From: Cymbidium sinense
Taxonomy: Eukaryota; Streptophyta; Magnoliopsida; Asparagales; Orchidaceae
Assembly (NCBI GenBank): GCA_021442155.1
Contig: CM038221.1
Location: 31,029,906-31,093,905, forward strand
Direction: 5' to 3'
Length of the DNA: 64,000 nucleotides
Under the pieces are notes generated by a model that saw only the letters and a list, made by a program, of their open reading frames with translations, did no database searches and was not told the DNA's origin. Position 1 is the first letter of the stretch. Each line of letters starts with the position of its first letter. The position numbers were made by a program, and so were the translations under genes. Below are positions 28,747-41,993 of this stretch, in pieces.

Positions 28747-29120
28747 TGTATATATTGTAATTTTATGCAATTATTGTGCTTTAATATTTCTATTATTTAT
28801 GATTAAAATGTAATGTTTATATAGATATTATAACTACTTATGGCTATAGAATTTTAATGTTCTTAATATTTATTATTAAATTATAATGATAGTTTATTAA
28901 TAATCATATTTTTATTTTAAAAAAATATGTTGTGATGGACATTAGTTATAAAGTATAAAATATATATATTTGGGGTTCATAAGCCATCAATCTCTTTAAA
29001 GAATTTATACCCCATTATTTGGAGATTGATCAAGGTTTAAATGTAAAAAATAATTATTAGAGATGTGTTATTTTTGTATTTGAATATGTGATATATTTTA
29101 AATTTTAAGAAATTTATCTA
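28747..29120 (+). repeat. Copia 3' LTR start (end undefined)
   Basis: CCAAGTGGGAGAA just before 28747 is the polypurine-tract motif that commonly precedes plant copia 3' LTRs. The LTR would begin at TGTATATATTG. It sits about 260 bp after the RNase H remnant, as expected. No matching 3' end was identified, so the right limit given is nominal. Confidence 0.5.
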
Positions 29121-30559
29121 AAGTCAATTTTTTGTTCTAACAATGATAGGTTATTAACAACTCAACAAAATCATAGTTTTTTATTTTGATCATTCAAGAT
29201 AAATCTATTATTTCTTCTCTGATTAAAATTAACCTTTTTGATTATTTTTTTATTATGAAATGGGAAGTTAGATATTTTTAAAGCTAACAAAATAATTTTT
29301 AAAGGCATTAAAAATTAATCTTATATGATGTTTAATTTTGTGGAAAATGGACTTATGTTTGCTAAGGATCCTCTAATAATAAAGATGAGAAAGGCATTTG
29401 GATTAATAATCCATGTACTCATAATGTCTATTATCCAGCTTTATTTAATAATTTTAATTCATAATGTTGCATGTTTGTTTTTTATTAGATTTTGAAATCT
29501 TATTTTTATTAACTTTCCAATCTTATTTTATATAAGATAGAAGATTTGACTTATGATGGTGTATAGATGTATCATCATTTCGATAGTAAATTTAATCAAT
29601 GGTGTGGAGGAGTTCATCAAATTTTCATTCTTATAAAGTAAAATTGTATAATTAAATAAAGTTAAATACCTAAATTGAAACAACAATAATTACTTGATGA
29701 TGTTACAATTTGTATCTATTAAAGATAATTCATAATAAACTACATAGTATGTTTTTCTCAAGCTAAATCATTAAAAATAATGCATTCTAGTTGCCACAAA
29801 TAATTTTAAAATTAAATAAAATTATAATAAAGAAATTGAAAAATTTTAAAGGCTAATAATTAATATTGATGAGCCTTTATGAAAAGTTTATACGAGATAC
29901 TCAAAATTATCAGTAGTTGCAAAGCTATTGAATTATAAAGTTATAGTAAATGTGTTTAATGGTAAATAATCATTCTCTTTCTCTTATTAAATATATGATA
30001 TTGGAGGATGAGATGTTAGTAGGCAATATGTATCAAACTAAAAAATACATAAGAAAACTTCATCCAATACTTGAGAAAATTAATATTTATGAGAATAATT
30101 TCATATTGTTTTATATGAAAATAGTAGCTTATGATAATATAGTGAATGTGGCCACTCCCACTAGAAGTAAACAACAAAAAGAAAAAAAAAGTTTGGGTAG
30201 TTGACACAATGATGTTCCTTTCAATTTTGCTTACTATTTGCATTTGACTCTAGGCATATAATGGTCATTTATGCCAACCAAAATTGTTGATCATATGATT
30301 TGGTATGCTATGAAGAAACCTTTTGAAGGAATGCTAACACATCTTTCCATTGGAGAATTTTGAAAACATTTTAATCATTCATATCCAATATTTACTTCAT
30401 AATTGTGAAATATTCATATCACTATTTATATAACTGGATTCAATCTCTTAGGGCAATCCATTATTTTATCCACATGTTTACTAATGGTTGTGATAGTATA
30501 CAACTTATAAACATAGTTGTAAATGAAATAATCATTTATCATTTTAATTTTGATTATTT

Positions 30560-30643
30560 TTGATACTGAAGTCCAAGCAGAGGTCTAAAAGTATTGAAGG
30601 GTTGATCCTGAAGTCCAAGCAGAGGTCTAAAAGTATTGAAGGG
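30560..30643. repeat. 42-bp tandem duplication, two copies
   Basis: A 36-bp text beginning CTGAAGTCCAAGCAGAGG occurs identically at 30566-30601 and 30608-30643. The period is 42 bp including a six-base link that differs by one base. The surroundings are heavily decayed, so the perfect identity points to a recent duplication. Confidence 0.9.
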
Positions 30644-31574
30644 CTTATAATACTATGTAATTCTGAAGTAACTATCTATAATAAATTCAAGAAATAATAA
30701 TAGTCAAATAAGAATAGTGATTTCTATATATATGTAACGTTGATTTGATGAAATACTCATGGATGGTTATAATGCTTCTACTGTATGGTTGGTAATTAAA
30801 TTTTCTACTTATAGAATACTGATAAAATTAGTTCATTTCAATAATCATACAACATGTCTTCCAATATATCACCCATATGGAAAATAAAAGACTAAATTCA
30901 AAAATGTTTTCTAATCTTGATGATCTTCCTTGTAGACTCTTTGGAGATGAACTATTCTTATGCATCTCTTCAATACACAAATCTAATATGGCAATAGTGG
31001 TCATTGATGATACATGACTTTGGCAAAAGTATAATTAGATGCATAAGAGTATCCTTAGGAGTGGTCATACTAACAATCTAATCCTATTTGCAATAAACTT
31101 ATTGTAATGTATATTGAAGGAAATATATTTAAAAACATGTTCAATACTATGATGGATATATAGTACAAGATGAAGGATAACATAAAAGTAATGCTTGACT
31201 TTGAATTTTTATTCAAATGACATATGCTTAAGTTGCTTGAATGTTATGGGAAGAAGTTCAAAGCTAGTGAAAAATTTATATTTACCAAAAAGTCAAATAA
31301 AAGATGTCTATACACTAGGTTAAAGATCAATGATTTCCTAATGGCTACATGTCAAATCATAGTCCATCCATGAATTTAGTATACTATAAAGTTATGGGAT
31401 GAACCAAGATTGTTGTATTCTTATGTAAATATTAGTGCTAATTACTTTTGTAATTTAATGCCAAAACTAACTTGGGATACATCAATTTAGTTGTGTTGTA
31501 TCTTTAGAGATATTTTCTTCATGACATTATATATATAAATCATCTTAAAATATTAGAAAATTATCAAAACTTTT

Positions 31575-31860
31575 AACACACTTGAGGAAATGTTTTCTCC
31601 ATACTCCATCATGTCCATGAAACACTTGCCAATTCACGTGCCTTACAAGACAATAGTTAAAAGGCTAGTTCAATATGAATTTATGTATCCTTTTGAAGCA
31701 TAAAGGTTTATATAAATAATTTAAATATTAAAAAATAATTATTGTAGAATGATACATCACATAAAGAAGAAAGTTAAAAATAAAGTGAGTGTTGAAGGGT
31801 TTATTTATGATGATTACATGATATATATATATATATATATATATAGAGTCAAATGTGAAC
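31575..31860 (+). pseudogene. CACTA TNP2-type transposase fragment (DUF4218-like)
   Basis: The reading LEEMFSPYSIMSMKHLPIHV, then KRLVQYEFMYPFEA and, after a break, KVKNKVSVEGFIYDDYM follows the order of the conserved C-terminal domain of plant TNP2 transposases. In that domain a hydrophobic PP-x-FFDIM-x-HL segment is followed by QYRWMYPFER and a KVRNKA-x-xEGSI motif. Stops and shifts interrupt it. The upstream stretch 31215-31560 (FKASEKFIFTKKSNKRCL) may be its preceding part. This remnant is the main evidence that the region is CACTA-derived. Confidence 0.7.
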
Positions 31861-32712
31861 ATGAAATGATGATGAAGGATAAATATGTTCTTAAGGGCCT
31901 TTGATAATTTTTTAAACTATTTTGGAAAGCTATCATGGATAATGTAGATAGCTAAATAACGAAGAACATGAGGTTACATGGATTTATGTTCTTTTGAACT
32001 ACATTAAAGCTATCGCATTTGTGAAGTAAAGTTTTTATAGATCTGTAAAACTACTTTATCATAACTACATGTCATTAATTATTATATATGATTGACTTTA
32101 TCTTGATCTATATAAGTAGAGGTAGTACTTAATTTAATGGATTCAAAAATTAATTTTATAAATAAAAATAATTTGTAATTGTATGTGCTAAGGTATGTAA
32201 AATTAATATTGTCTAAAAGTGTTACTCTTTTTTGAAAAAAAATGCTAATTATTTTTTTTAAGGAAGAGTGAAATTTAATATTGTTCATAATATAATCAAT
32301 TATCTTATTGGGCAACATGTAACTTTAAGACATATCTATGTTATTATGTAAATTGATTCAAAGTTGATAAGCAAAGTCATAGGTATAATAAAATCACCAT
32401 GAATAGTCAAGTTAGGGTAAGAGAAAGTGAATGTTATAACATAGATTCTAAAGTTGTTGAGTTAGACTATAATGGAGTAATGTGACATTATTAAAGTGTG
32501 ATTAATATGCTAAGTTGGACTAATTCAAATTAAATATAAATCTTGGCTTGTAGGTTATGAATCAATCATATTAGTAATACAAACTCTTTATGTATAGAAT
32601 GCAAAGCTACACATCTAAGGATAGAGATATAAGTGAATGGTGTACTAAATATAAAACCTCCATACCATAAGCAAAAAGTTATGAGAGTTCAATTGAAGAT
32701 CAAAATTTTAAT

Positions 32713-32715
<3 letters not shown>

Positions 32716-32793
<78 letters not shown>
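32716..32793. repeat. (TA)n microsatellite, about 39 units
   Basis: This is an uninterrupted TA dinucleotide tract in the CACTA-derived region. A shorter tract lies at 31821-31845. Confidence 0.97.
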
Positions 32794-32796
<3 letters not shown>

Positions 32797-34638
32797 TTAT
32801 GTATATATAAAGAATAAAAAAAATAGTCGTTGAGACAAATGGGATCTCAAGTTGAAGGAAGAAAAAGGTAAACCACTCCATCCTCTAGCAAAGGAAATAT
32901 CTTTAAATATAGATAGAGAGATGGTGTCTTTGTGACTTATATGTTGGCTAAATTATTAAAAAGAGATATCTATTTTTTAATTTATATTATCATTTGATCT
33001 ATGGATAAGTATAATTAAAAATGTTAAACAACTTTAATTTTTTATTGTAAAAAAGCCTAATTAATTATTATATACTTTTAACTCTTTAAATGCTTCATTT
33101 GAAATCAGATGCCTGAATCCATTTTCAAAATTAGGAAATGGTATGTAGTATTTTAAATCAATTTTTATGATCATTTATTTATTAAATATATTACTTTAAT
33201 AATGGTACTTCTCATTGGTATCGCATGAGATGTCCTCTATAAGGGATGCATGAGAGACAACTATTGTGAAGCTTCTTTTGTAAACTATCAATATGTTCTA
33301 TAATGATACCCTAAAAATCAATACACATTATATTATAAACACAAAGGGATAAGGGTTATGCTAGATTAGATAAAAACTTATTGTACATTAGATTAGTGAG
33401 AATTAATAGAAGTCCTCAAAATTTGGTTCTTCCATCAATCTGACTTTGAAGGAAGGGCCATCAAAATGCATTTAGGAGGGTCAATTTTATTCATTGAACA
33501 TGTATGACATATGGTTTTATTGTAAATTAATTGATAAAATATTTTAAATATAAAAATATTAAAATAATTATTTTACAATAATGATTAATCAGTTTATATT
33601 TTATTATAAAAGAAAGAATTGAGAAGAGTATCAATGAAAGAATAGCTCTATTGAAAGGCAGATAAAAGAAAGGGATGAATGATTATAATGATGCTCATTC
33701 ATGTACTATTGAATAATTAAAAGAAGTTTTTATTAATTTGAAATATAAAGTAATAATATTATATTTTATGTACATATTTATATTCATGTATAAAAAAATT
33801 GAGATAATGATGATCATTAAGTTTGGCATAGAGTGTGCTATTCAACATGAGTTTGACCAAGATACGTAGACAGATGTAATAGAATAATTGAACAAAGGTC
33901 TTGTGTATGGCCTTGAAGTTTATTCTAAAGATAGAAGCTAGTATTTGTCCACTTATAGAGATCCAAAAGGTGTTAGTATTATTGGTAATTGATTATACCA
34001 TAGAAGGTTGAGGAGATTGTGTTATCCACAGTAATGGACACAATAATAAAGTGGTCTAGGTGGAACGTAAGGTGATGTTGATGATGAGGATGATGAAGGT
34101 GATGACAATGACAATGATGATGGTAATTAGTTGGTTTTTGGCTTTGTTTAATGATTATAACTTTATTTATATTTTATTTTAATGAAACATATGCTAGAAC
34201 TAGTTTATATATTATTATAAGTATTGTTGCACTTATTCTCTAATTTGGTCAAAATTAGTTAAATATTATTGGAATTGTTGTATTGATTTAGTCATTTTGA
34301 CCTAGTTGTGTAATTTGAGTTTATGTAATACTACAAAATTACTATAAAATTCTATGTATTTTCTATTTGGTTTTCATATATTTTTAGGTGTAGAAAATGT
34401 TGAAGCTGACATATACTATATATAATGCTTATTTTTATAATGAGATTTGTGAATATTTATGATAAAAATTTATGCTTAGAAGTTTATGTTTTAATTATCA
34501 TATGAAAATCAAATAGAGAACTATTTTTATTATCATTTTGTGACCATATCTACAATAGGAAAGTTGGTCACAAAATGGTCTTTATGTATAGTTTCATGAA
34601 ATTTTTATGGGTCATAAGAGAGTTTTCTTCTAGTAGTG

Positions 34639-36380
34639 CTAGTAGTATTGATTAATGAGGCATTTCTTTTGTATATTTGGGTCTTTGCGCCTTCATTAAC
34701 ACAATACATCTACAAAATGATGAAATCATTTATTATCAATTTGGTTTCCTTTTCCCCTCTCATAATCCTGGATTACATGAAATGTGAATGATGTAGTTTA
34801 AATAAATAAATAAATTACTTGGCAGTATAAGGAAAAGAGAAAAATCAAAGTAAGATATAAGTTATAGATGGGCTTGATAACCTTGTATATGTAGGGTGAT
34901 AGGACAACTATAGAAGACACTTGCCTTTAATACCCTCACTACATATACATTTCTAACTAACCAAAATCTTGGATAGTTTAAGAGATTTATAAAATAAAAA
35001 GAAAATAAAATAAAAAAGGATTTTCAACATAAATTCAGTCTTATAAAGCTGAACCATGAGTTAACTAGGAGTAGGGTAATAAGATTAATGATTAGGTTAG
35101 AACAATTTAGGATCAATTGTACCAAAACATTCTATGTTGATTTGACCTATAAGATAGTTTAGTTAAAATTAAAGGCATTTAGTTGATCAGTTATGACATG
35201 AGAAATTTATTTGGTTCAAATAAAAGACACCAATCATTTTTATTGAGCAATGTTGGGTCAAAGCCTAAGTCAATGTGGACTAAATATTTTCTATGCAATT
35301 TTAGAGAAGAATAAATTTCCCCACAAATAATATCTTTTATGACTATAATATGTTATTACTGTTGGCCATAACTAATATGCTTTGTAGTAAATCCTCTCAT
35401 ACCGTGTCATGTTGTTTGTGTGTATATCTTTTCTTGAGTTGTAATCAACATTTATACTTACTTATGTCCACTCTTTATGTCAGGATCAAGCATTCATCTT
35501 TTGTATGCTCTATCTTTATAATCATCCTATAGGCATATCAAGTTTTAATTAGTCCTATTGAAGTAGTGTTTTAGGCTACCATTGAACTACATGATATAGA
35601 TGATCAAACCGAAAAATAGAGGACCATGTGATTCTAAATGATTAGGGATAGCTTTAAGAAAAAATTTGTTAGATCTCCACTTCTACACCTACAAGCTGAA
35701 GAGGTTAGACTGAGGATGAATGTCATGAAGAAGATAAAGGTTAACTAGATGAGAACTAAATAATTATTGGAAAGCTTTGAGGGGTTATGTTTTAGGTCTT
35801 AACTCTTACCTAAACTATAAATATAGATTTTAGTTGATTAAGACCTAAGTGGGCTCCTAAGATGAACCTTCAATAATGATCTTCAAACTAATTTGAAGAA
35901 ATAAAATTGACATTATTAATGAGGAAGTTTATAATGTTCTGTTGCCCACTTCTGACATGCTAAAGAGGGCTGAAACCATATCATTATTGTCTCTTCAACA
36001 ATCTTATAAAGGTATTTTTCACACTCTTAAAAACTTTGTTTATTTTAATAACACATGTAGAAAAGCAAACTACATTGCCATCCATGAAACCAGACCATTT
36101 CAAAGTCCTCTAATTCATACAATGCATATGCGCCATAGAAAAATCCACGACATGGTACTCATTAAAGTTCATTTCCTATTAGAAAGCAATAACAAATCTA
36201 CATTGAGATTGATCTTGATTCCTTTTTTATTTGGACCATAATAGTTAGTAAATAATAAGATAATAATATGCAATTAGTGATAAAAAAAGCTTTCATATTT
36301 TTTTGTTTATGAAGTCATAATTAGAATAAACTAAATTTTTAAAATTTACATCCTTTAAAAATTATTTAACACAACAACAC
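34639..36380. other. Unassigned stretch right of the CACTA end
   Basis: I see no recognisable domain, terminal repeat or RNA gene. The 99-codon ORF at 35942-36241 and the 60-codon ORF at 35350-35532 match no family that I recognise. An adjacent AGTAGT direct repeat follows the CACTA end (34632-34648). Confidence 0.4.
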
Positions 36381-36404
36381 AATTTATAATTTTTTTTCAA
36401 CATT

Positions 36405-36570
36405 GTTGATGGTTCCGCCATCAAGAATAGTAAATTTTTTTTCCTTTGATAGAAGCTGCACCCCAACAGGCAATAATTGAGCCCAACGGATGGCTAGCCA
36501 TTGGGGTAGACATTAGGGTTACTTTGGGGAGTTGGTTTAGCTATTTAAGCCCCACAAATGGGTGGAAATG
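36405..36570 (+). promoter_or_regulatory. Promoter-like GC-richer segment
   Basis: This is less AT-rich than its surroundings. It holds a short inverted repeat GATGG...CCATC (36409-36423), a CAACAGGC-rich patch, and a TATA-like CTATTTAAGCCCC near 36540, followed by a pyrimidine-rich leader. It could be the promoter of the MULE coding remnant downstream or an LTR remnant beginning TGTTGATGG near 36405. The two cannot be told apart here. Confidence 0.3.
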
Positions 36571-36829
36571 AGCATCATTCTTTCTAAGCCCATTTCTCTC
36601 AATTTGCATTCACATTCCTCTAAGCTTAAAGCACTTTTCTCCAAAAATATTTTCATATTCCTTGAAGCTAGTAAATTTCTCACTACTATAATACTATTTG
36701 GTAAAATCTTTAGTATTTCCAAGTTAGAGAAAGCTTTTATCTTGCATTTTTGTGTAAAGTGTTGTTGAGTTTTTTTTAACATTATTATTTTTAAGTTTTT
36801 TGTATTGTTATTACTAGTGTTATGATTGA

Positions 36830-36830
<1 letters not shown>

Positions 36831-36887
<57 letters not shown>
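36831..36887. repeat. (ATT)n microsatellite, about 19 units
   Basis: This is a perfect ATT/TTA trinucleotide tract, with further interrupted units to about 36915. It causes the poly-Asn run seen when the minus strand is translated. Confidence 0.97.
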
Positions 36888-37959
36888 TATTTTAGTTATT
36901 ATTATTATTATTACTATTGTTACTATTCTCATTTTATCTTCACTTGTCATTGTTACATTACAGTATCAACCATTCAATTAACTTAGATTTATCCAATTAA
37001 ACTTATATGACCAATCTTTAACTCAATTTTAAATTTCTTTCAGATAACATAATCACTATGAGTTAATAAGTATTAGCCCTAATGTTATTATATGCTAGAG
37101 AATAGGATATGGCTAGTGATTTCCCCTCAACTACATTGGAGGTTGTCGTCAACCACTACGAATTTCTACACAATCAAATTTTTACCAGCTGCAATACAAA
37201 GTCATCCATGCTCAAAATATTAATCCAAGGATGAGCACTATCTCTTTGATATGTTGATTTCCAATTATTGAAGGTTTCATTGTAATGCTCATTTATGGCA
37301 ATGAAGTTATAGAAAACATTCTCTTGAGGCTCTAAAGCAAATCTTAGAGGTTTATATCAAAATTGAGACTATTGCTAAGATTGGACTGAGTTATGTCTAC
37401 ACAATACTTGAGTCCTCAGCTAGGCCTTCCTCATGGCACACCATTCATGATTTCATTAAGTTATCCACATAAGACATTATCAACTTTCAAGGTTATAGAT
37501 ATGTTACAAGTACCATCTAAAAATCTAAAATTTTCACTTAAATTATTACAAAATTTTTGTTTGAAATTAAAATTATATTTTTGTGCAGCCTAGAGCGACA
37601 TTGATGTGTTCAACCAGTTCACCATAAAAATTCAATAGAGGGTGAGTGCATAAAAGATGAAGAATAAGTTATGCTATATAGGGTGTAGTATGTAATGATG
37701 GATAATAGAATAAGTGATAGTTCTTCTGATGACAATTATGAATATAAAGTAAATGCAGTAGTAAATGTAAGCACAATTGAGATAATGGGTCAAGACCTAT
37801 TTAAGAGGCATTCAACATCTAACACAGATAGCTCTAGATGCAATGTTATCTAACAACAAATACATTTCTACTCATTGAAAGACTGAGAAATGAGATGAGG
37901 ATGTTAATTTTGATGATGTAATAGTCGATTTGAACATATCATCTAGAGGTCAAATCCCT

Positions 37960-39430
37960 GATGAATTAACAAAAATATATTTTTTCAAATCAAGATTGAT
38001 TTATAATTTACAATTTATGATTGGTGCATAATAAATAATGTTTAATATCATATAATTAATTAAAACCTTGATTTTTATTATGTGTGTACACCATTAACTC
38101 CCATCTAGACCATGCCATTGGCAATTGTATGCTGCTAGAAGCAAGTTGTTAGTAGGAGCATGAAAAATTTCAGCTATAACTAGTCAACACACATGTGCAC
38201 ATCAAAAATTATTTGATAATTTATTCTTCTTATCATACATCATCAAATATAATTAAAATATAGAAAGATAATATGTTAAATGGAAATTAAATTTAACATA
38301 AGTATTTCATAAATGAAAGCTTGGGATGCAAGATGAAATTCTATAAGAACTTTTTTTTGACAGTTGGGGGGATATCATTCATTACATAATTTGTTGAATG
38401 TTATTTATGGTGTTATGAGGGGACTTATTTATAAGATACAATCTGATAGCACATATCATTTTTAATGTCTTTTTTGGGATTTTGGGCAATCCATAAAGAG
38501 TTGGAGCTGCTGTAGGCTAGTACTTAGTCTTGATGATATAGTTCTTTTAAGAAAATAGTGAAGGATGTTACTAATTAATGTAATTGTAGTCAATACAAAC
38601 AATGGTATTTTTCCATTAGCATTCACAGTTGTGGAATCTTAGTGTAATGAGTCAGGTGCTAGTTCTTAAGGAGTTTATATGGGTTGTTGGGAGAACTTAA
38701 AAAGATAGTAAGTCTGATGGGGATTAGTAATGTTGAGATGATGTGCAAGTAGATGTATTGGGCATAAAATATTAATGACATTCACATTTTCAACTAACAT
38801 TTAAATGACATAAGAATTATGAAACAAGTGGCTTATGAGTGGTTGATTTCTAGAAATATCAAAAGGTTGACTTTATTGCATGATGGTGGGTTCAAATATA
38901 CCAATGTATCTAAATGCTTCAATGGAGTTCTCCTTCATGTTATAGGACTCCCTATTTAGGCTTTGGTATGTTCTATATTCCACCACAACATAGTTTCATT
39001 ATTTGTTTAAGGATACACTTCTACATAAGAGTAGAACATGACTAATGAGTCACCAATAGCCATGAATGAGGAGTATAATACAAAGGTATGAGAGTGAGGC
39101 AATAAGGTTTCCCATATATAGTTGAATTAACTTCCAAAAGTATCAAGTATTTCAGGTTAGTTGAAGATCATTTTGTGTGGACATACAACTGGATGAGAGT
39201 TGCGCATGTGCTTGCAATAAACGTCAAGATACCATATTTCTTGTCCACTTCTCATAGCTACTCTTAGCTTCAGGCATGTTAATCATCTCCCATATGTTTC
39301 ATAATATTACACAATTGAATATTTTAAGAACATGTATGTAGCAAATTTCATGTCATCCTTGGATGATCAACATGGCCAGACTTTGATTCAAGTAATAGGA
39401 TTATTGAGCTCACATCAACAAATTTCAGTC
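37960..39430 (+). pseudogene. MULE (MuDR-type) transposase remnant
   Basis: Three parts occur in the family order. A MuDR-type N-terminal segment at about 38105-38225 reads WQLYAARSKLLVGA then SQHTCAHQKLFDN, with its Cys/His positions. A MULE core at 38440-38720 reads FGILGNP, YLVLMI, NNGIFPLAFTVVES-like text and CNESGAS, where the IFPLAFA-x-VE-x-E motif is legible. A SWIM zinc-finger remnant at about 39150-39400 has CACNKRQDTIFLVHFSHS-like spacing, then YYTIEYFKNMYVANF and DDQH. Frames change several times and stops are frequent. Terminal inverted repeats were not found. Transposases of this family move Mutator-like elements. Confidence 0.75.
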
Positions 39431-39899
39431 ATAGAAGTGGTAGGTCACGAACAAAATGATACATGAACATAATGAATGAATGGCCAACACATACACACCA
39501 AATTTGTAGCATGTCTAATAATACAAGACATAATAGGTCAATGTGTTTATTAAATCAAAAGATAATAGGTAACTTATAATCTTATCAAAGAAATTTATTT
39601 TTTTGTACTTTTTAAAGAAATATAGGTCATAATGTTGAATTTTTCTCTACCATAGACATGATAGCAAATGAGTGAGGTAGGTGCCCACATTGTTGGGTAG
39701 CATGAGACACTAATGATGTTAACATTAAACCAGCACCACCAAAAGTTCACCCCAACATAACTTCCCTACATAGTTTATATAGAGCCACACATTTAGATAA
39801 GGTATGTAATCTTTTTTTTTATAATTTATTTAAAAAAGTCTTCTTTTTATTGATGTATTTTTATTAATCAATATTTTCTTTTTCTTCAATAAGGTACTA

Positions 39900-40380
39900 T
39901 TCTAGAGGTGAGCTCACACTTACTTATTACTAGGGATTGGCTATGTATATGTCCACACTTTGTGGATGCTCTTAGAGTTGCAAGTTTTGATTGCATTAGA
40001 TACTTACAGTGTATCAAATTAGATTATCACCTTTTGAAAACACTGGTAAAGCATTGGCTACTACAGACCAACACATTTCATTTACTTATAGGTGAGGTGG
40101 CTATCACATTATAGGATGTAGTTATGATTTTATGCATCAAAGTTGATAACCTTGTATTGATAGAGCCTAAGTATAGGGAAGAGGTGGGAGTTGTGCCCAG
40201 ACTGATATGAAGATTTGTTTAGGGACCCACCCCATCCACCCAGATGACTACACAATCACTTCCATATTTCATATAGGACAGGTGAAGGCATAGACTTGTG
40301 TGCCATTGAGGTGGTTAAGATGAACTTTTATCCATGAGTCATATGTAGACTTGCCAAGATTAATATATAGGTAATATCAT
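39900..40380 (+). pseudogene. Plant mobile domain (PMD) remnant downstream of the MULE transposase
   Basis: The best frame runs from 39908 to 40114 and reads DALRVASFDCIRYLQCIKLD, then HLLKTLVKHWLLQTNTFHLL and GEVAITL. It continues after one stop into DVVMILCIKVDNLVLIEP. This is the plant mobile domain pattern, in which a hydrophobic AG-F segment is followed by LLTALVERWRPET-x-TFHLP-x-GE-x-TITLQD. A putative intron (GT near 39804, pyrimidine tract, AG near 39893) separates it from upstream text. PMDs are known both alone in plant genes and joined to MULE transposases; the position about 0.5 kb after a MULE SWIM remnant suits the latter. One or more stops make it non-functional. Confidence 0.72.
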
Positions 40381-41639
40381 ACTTAGGTCCTTTCTCATTC
40401 TGAACACAACTAATTTAGTGATTCACTTATAATACTTACTCATTATGCAAAATTTAATAGTTAATATGATTGGATGTCTATATCAACTATAGGTCCACGT
40501 TGGCAAATTGCAACTGTTGACAATGTAGATTCCTAATATTTTCTTAAAAATCATGTTGTTATGTTACTTTTGATTTTAATACTGTTAATTTAAAAATTTT
40601 GTCAATTTGAATTTCTCAAAAAATGATAATTTGCCTAAACAATTAACTTTTAATTGTTTTCCCTATGAATTTTAATGTTTTTTCAATGAAATAAGCTGAT
40701 TTTATATTAAAGAAATTAAGTAAAGGAAATTATAAAAAACAAGATTCATTGTTCTAAAGTTTAATCCAACCAGAAGCATCTTATGACGTCCATCCAAATT
40801 AAACTAAATTATATTAATCAATTAAATTTTTAGTAAACCTAAAAATGGCTAACTTGAGTGACACATAACCGAAAACATTACTTAGAGTTTGGTTATTTTT
40901 TTTGATTTTTTCATAGAGGATTAATATGGCGAAGTCAACCACAAGTCCCATGTAGGAATTTCAAGCAACAAAAATTTTGATTGTTCATTATGAAAAAAGA
41001 AGTAATTGAGAGGAAGAAATCAAAGAGGAAGAGGGAAGACTTATGTCACTCAATGGTGATGCCTACTTGAACACAACTCAACTTTAATGAGAAGTCAGTG
41101 GTAGCAGTGAAATTACTTTAACTAGATAATGAAATTATTTTTGCTTTTTTTATTTGATCTAAAATTATTTAGGGCTATTGGAGTCACTTACGAGCTACTT
41201 GGTATATAAAGATCATTAAAGATTTTCCAGATGCTGGGAAGATGATAGAAGCATTGCTTAGGATCATCAAAGGCACCTAGGATTTACTTAGGATAGAAAT
41301 AAATCACTTAGATTAAACTTAGAACACAAACATATAGAGTCATGTTGATAAGTAGAAACATAATTTGATGCGTTATAGCAAAATTATATTTTTCCCATTC
41401 ATGATCACATGAAAAATATTGTAGGTGACCATAAAGAGGGTTAGATTTAGCTTTTTAGAGTCATCAATTTATAGAATAAAGTGAAGTATGATACACTAAA
41501 TGTAATATCTTTTTAGAGATAAGTTTAGTAGATTGATAATATGGTCATTTGAAAGGTTATTATATGGTTAACAATGATAGTAGACTAATGATTTGGTTTA
41601 TAGAGTTTCTCAATGGCCTAAATCTCTCTTTATTCTAAA
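40381..41639. other. Unassigned AT-rich stretch
   Basis: No domain or terminal repeat was recognised between the PMD remnant and LTR-5. Some of it may be the 3' end of the MULE, but no inverted terminus could be matched. Confidence 0.4.
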
Positions 41640-41967
41640 GTATGAAATCCATAAAGATGTTAGTTGACCAATTTAAAAGTGAGTTTCCTTAAGAGATCCA
41701 TATCCTTTAATATGTAATCAACTATGGGGGCTTACCCTTATAGGGAATGTAAGAACTCAACTAAAAATAAACCCTATCTTATTTCATCTATGTAAGGTAG
41801 AAAAAAAAATCTAGTATACATATACCCATTAACCTTAGGAGTCCTTATTAGATGATTGAGTCTATCATAGGATGATATTTTTACCTTTCGAAGTAGTACG
41901 TCATTCCTTGATGTCAAACTCAATCATTTCAGTAAGAACCCCTAAGATTTATCTGATGTCCTTATCA
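41640..41967 (+). repeat. LTR-5: last 0.33 kb of a sense LTR (5' LTR tail)
   Basis: This matches LTR-2 14600-14916 and LTR-4 25490-25755: TATGGGGGCTTACCCTTATAGG, TTAGGAGTCCTTATTAG and CCCCTAAGATTTATCTGATGTCC. It ends GATGTCCTTATCA (41955-41967), equivalent to GGTGTCCTCAACA in LTR-7. A PBS-like site follows within 26 bp, which identifies it as a 5' LTR and sets the sense strand for the whole family. Upstream it is truncated. Confidence 0.7.
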
Positions 41968-41993
41968 TATTTTTTAAATAACATAGATTTTTT

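Larger units (their letters stand above)
29120..34638 (+). mobile_element. Decayed CACTA (En/Spm-like) transposon, right end clear
   Basis: The right end is TTTTCTTCTAGTAGTG (34623-34638), the inverted form of a CACTACTAGAA CACTA terminus. Just inside is a perfect 13-bp inverted pair (34534-34546 and 34566-34578), as in CACTA subterminal repeats. Internal coding remnants on the plus strand include a TNP2-associated segment near 31575-31760 and an acidic C-terminal tail (Asp/Glu-rich, 34075-34125). The left terminus was not found, so the start is nominal. Text at 29120-31200 is too decayed to assign. TA microsatellites have grown at 31821-31845 and 32716-32793. Confidence 0.6.

Noticed and set aside
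35942..36241. 99-codon ORF as a possible small gene
   Set aside because: No recognisable domain, no promoter or splice context, surrounded by decayed transposon DNA.
36537..36950. 137-codon minus-strand ORF with a poly-Asn run
   Set aside because: The Asn run comes from the ATT microsatellite and the flanks have no protein-like conservation that I can recognise.
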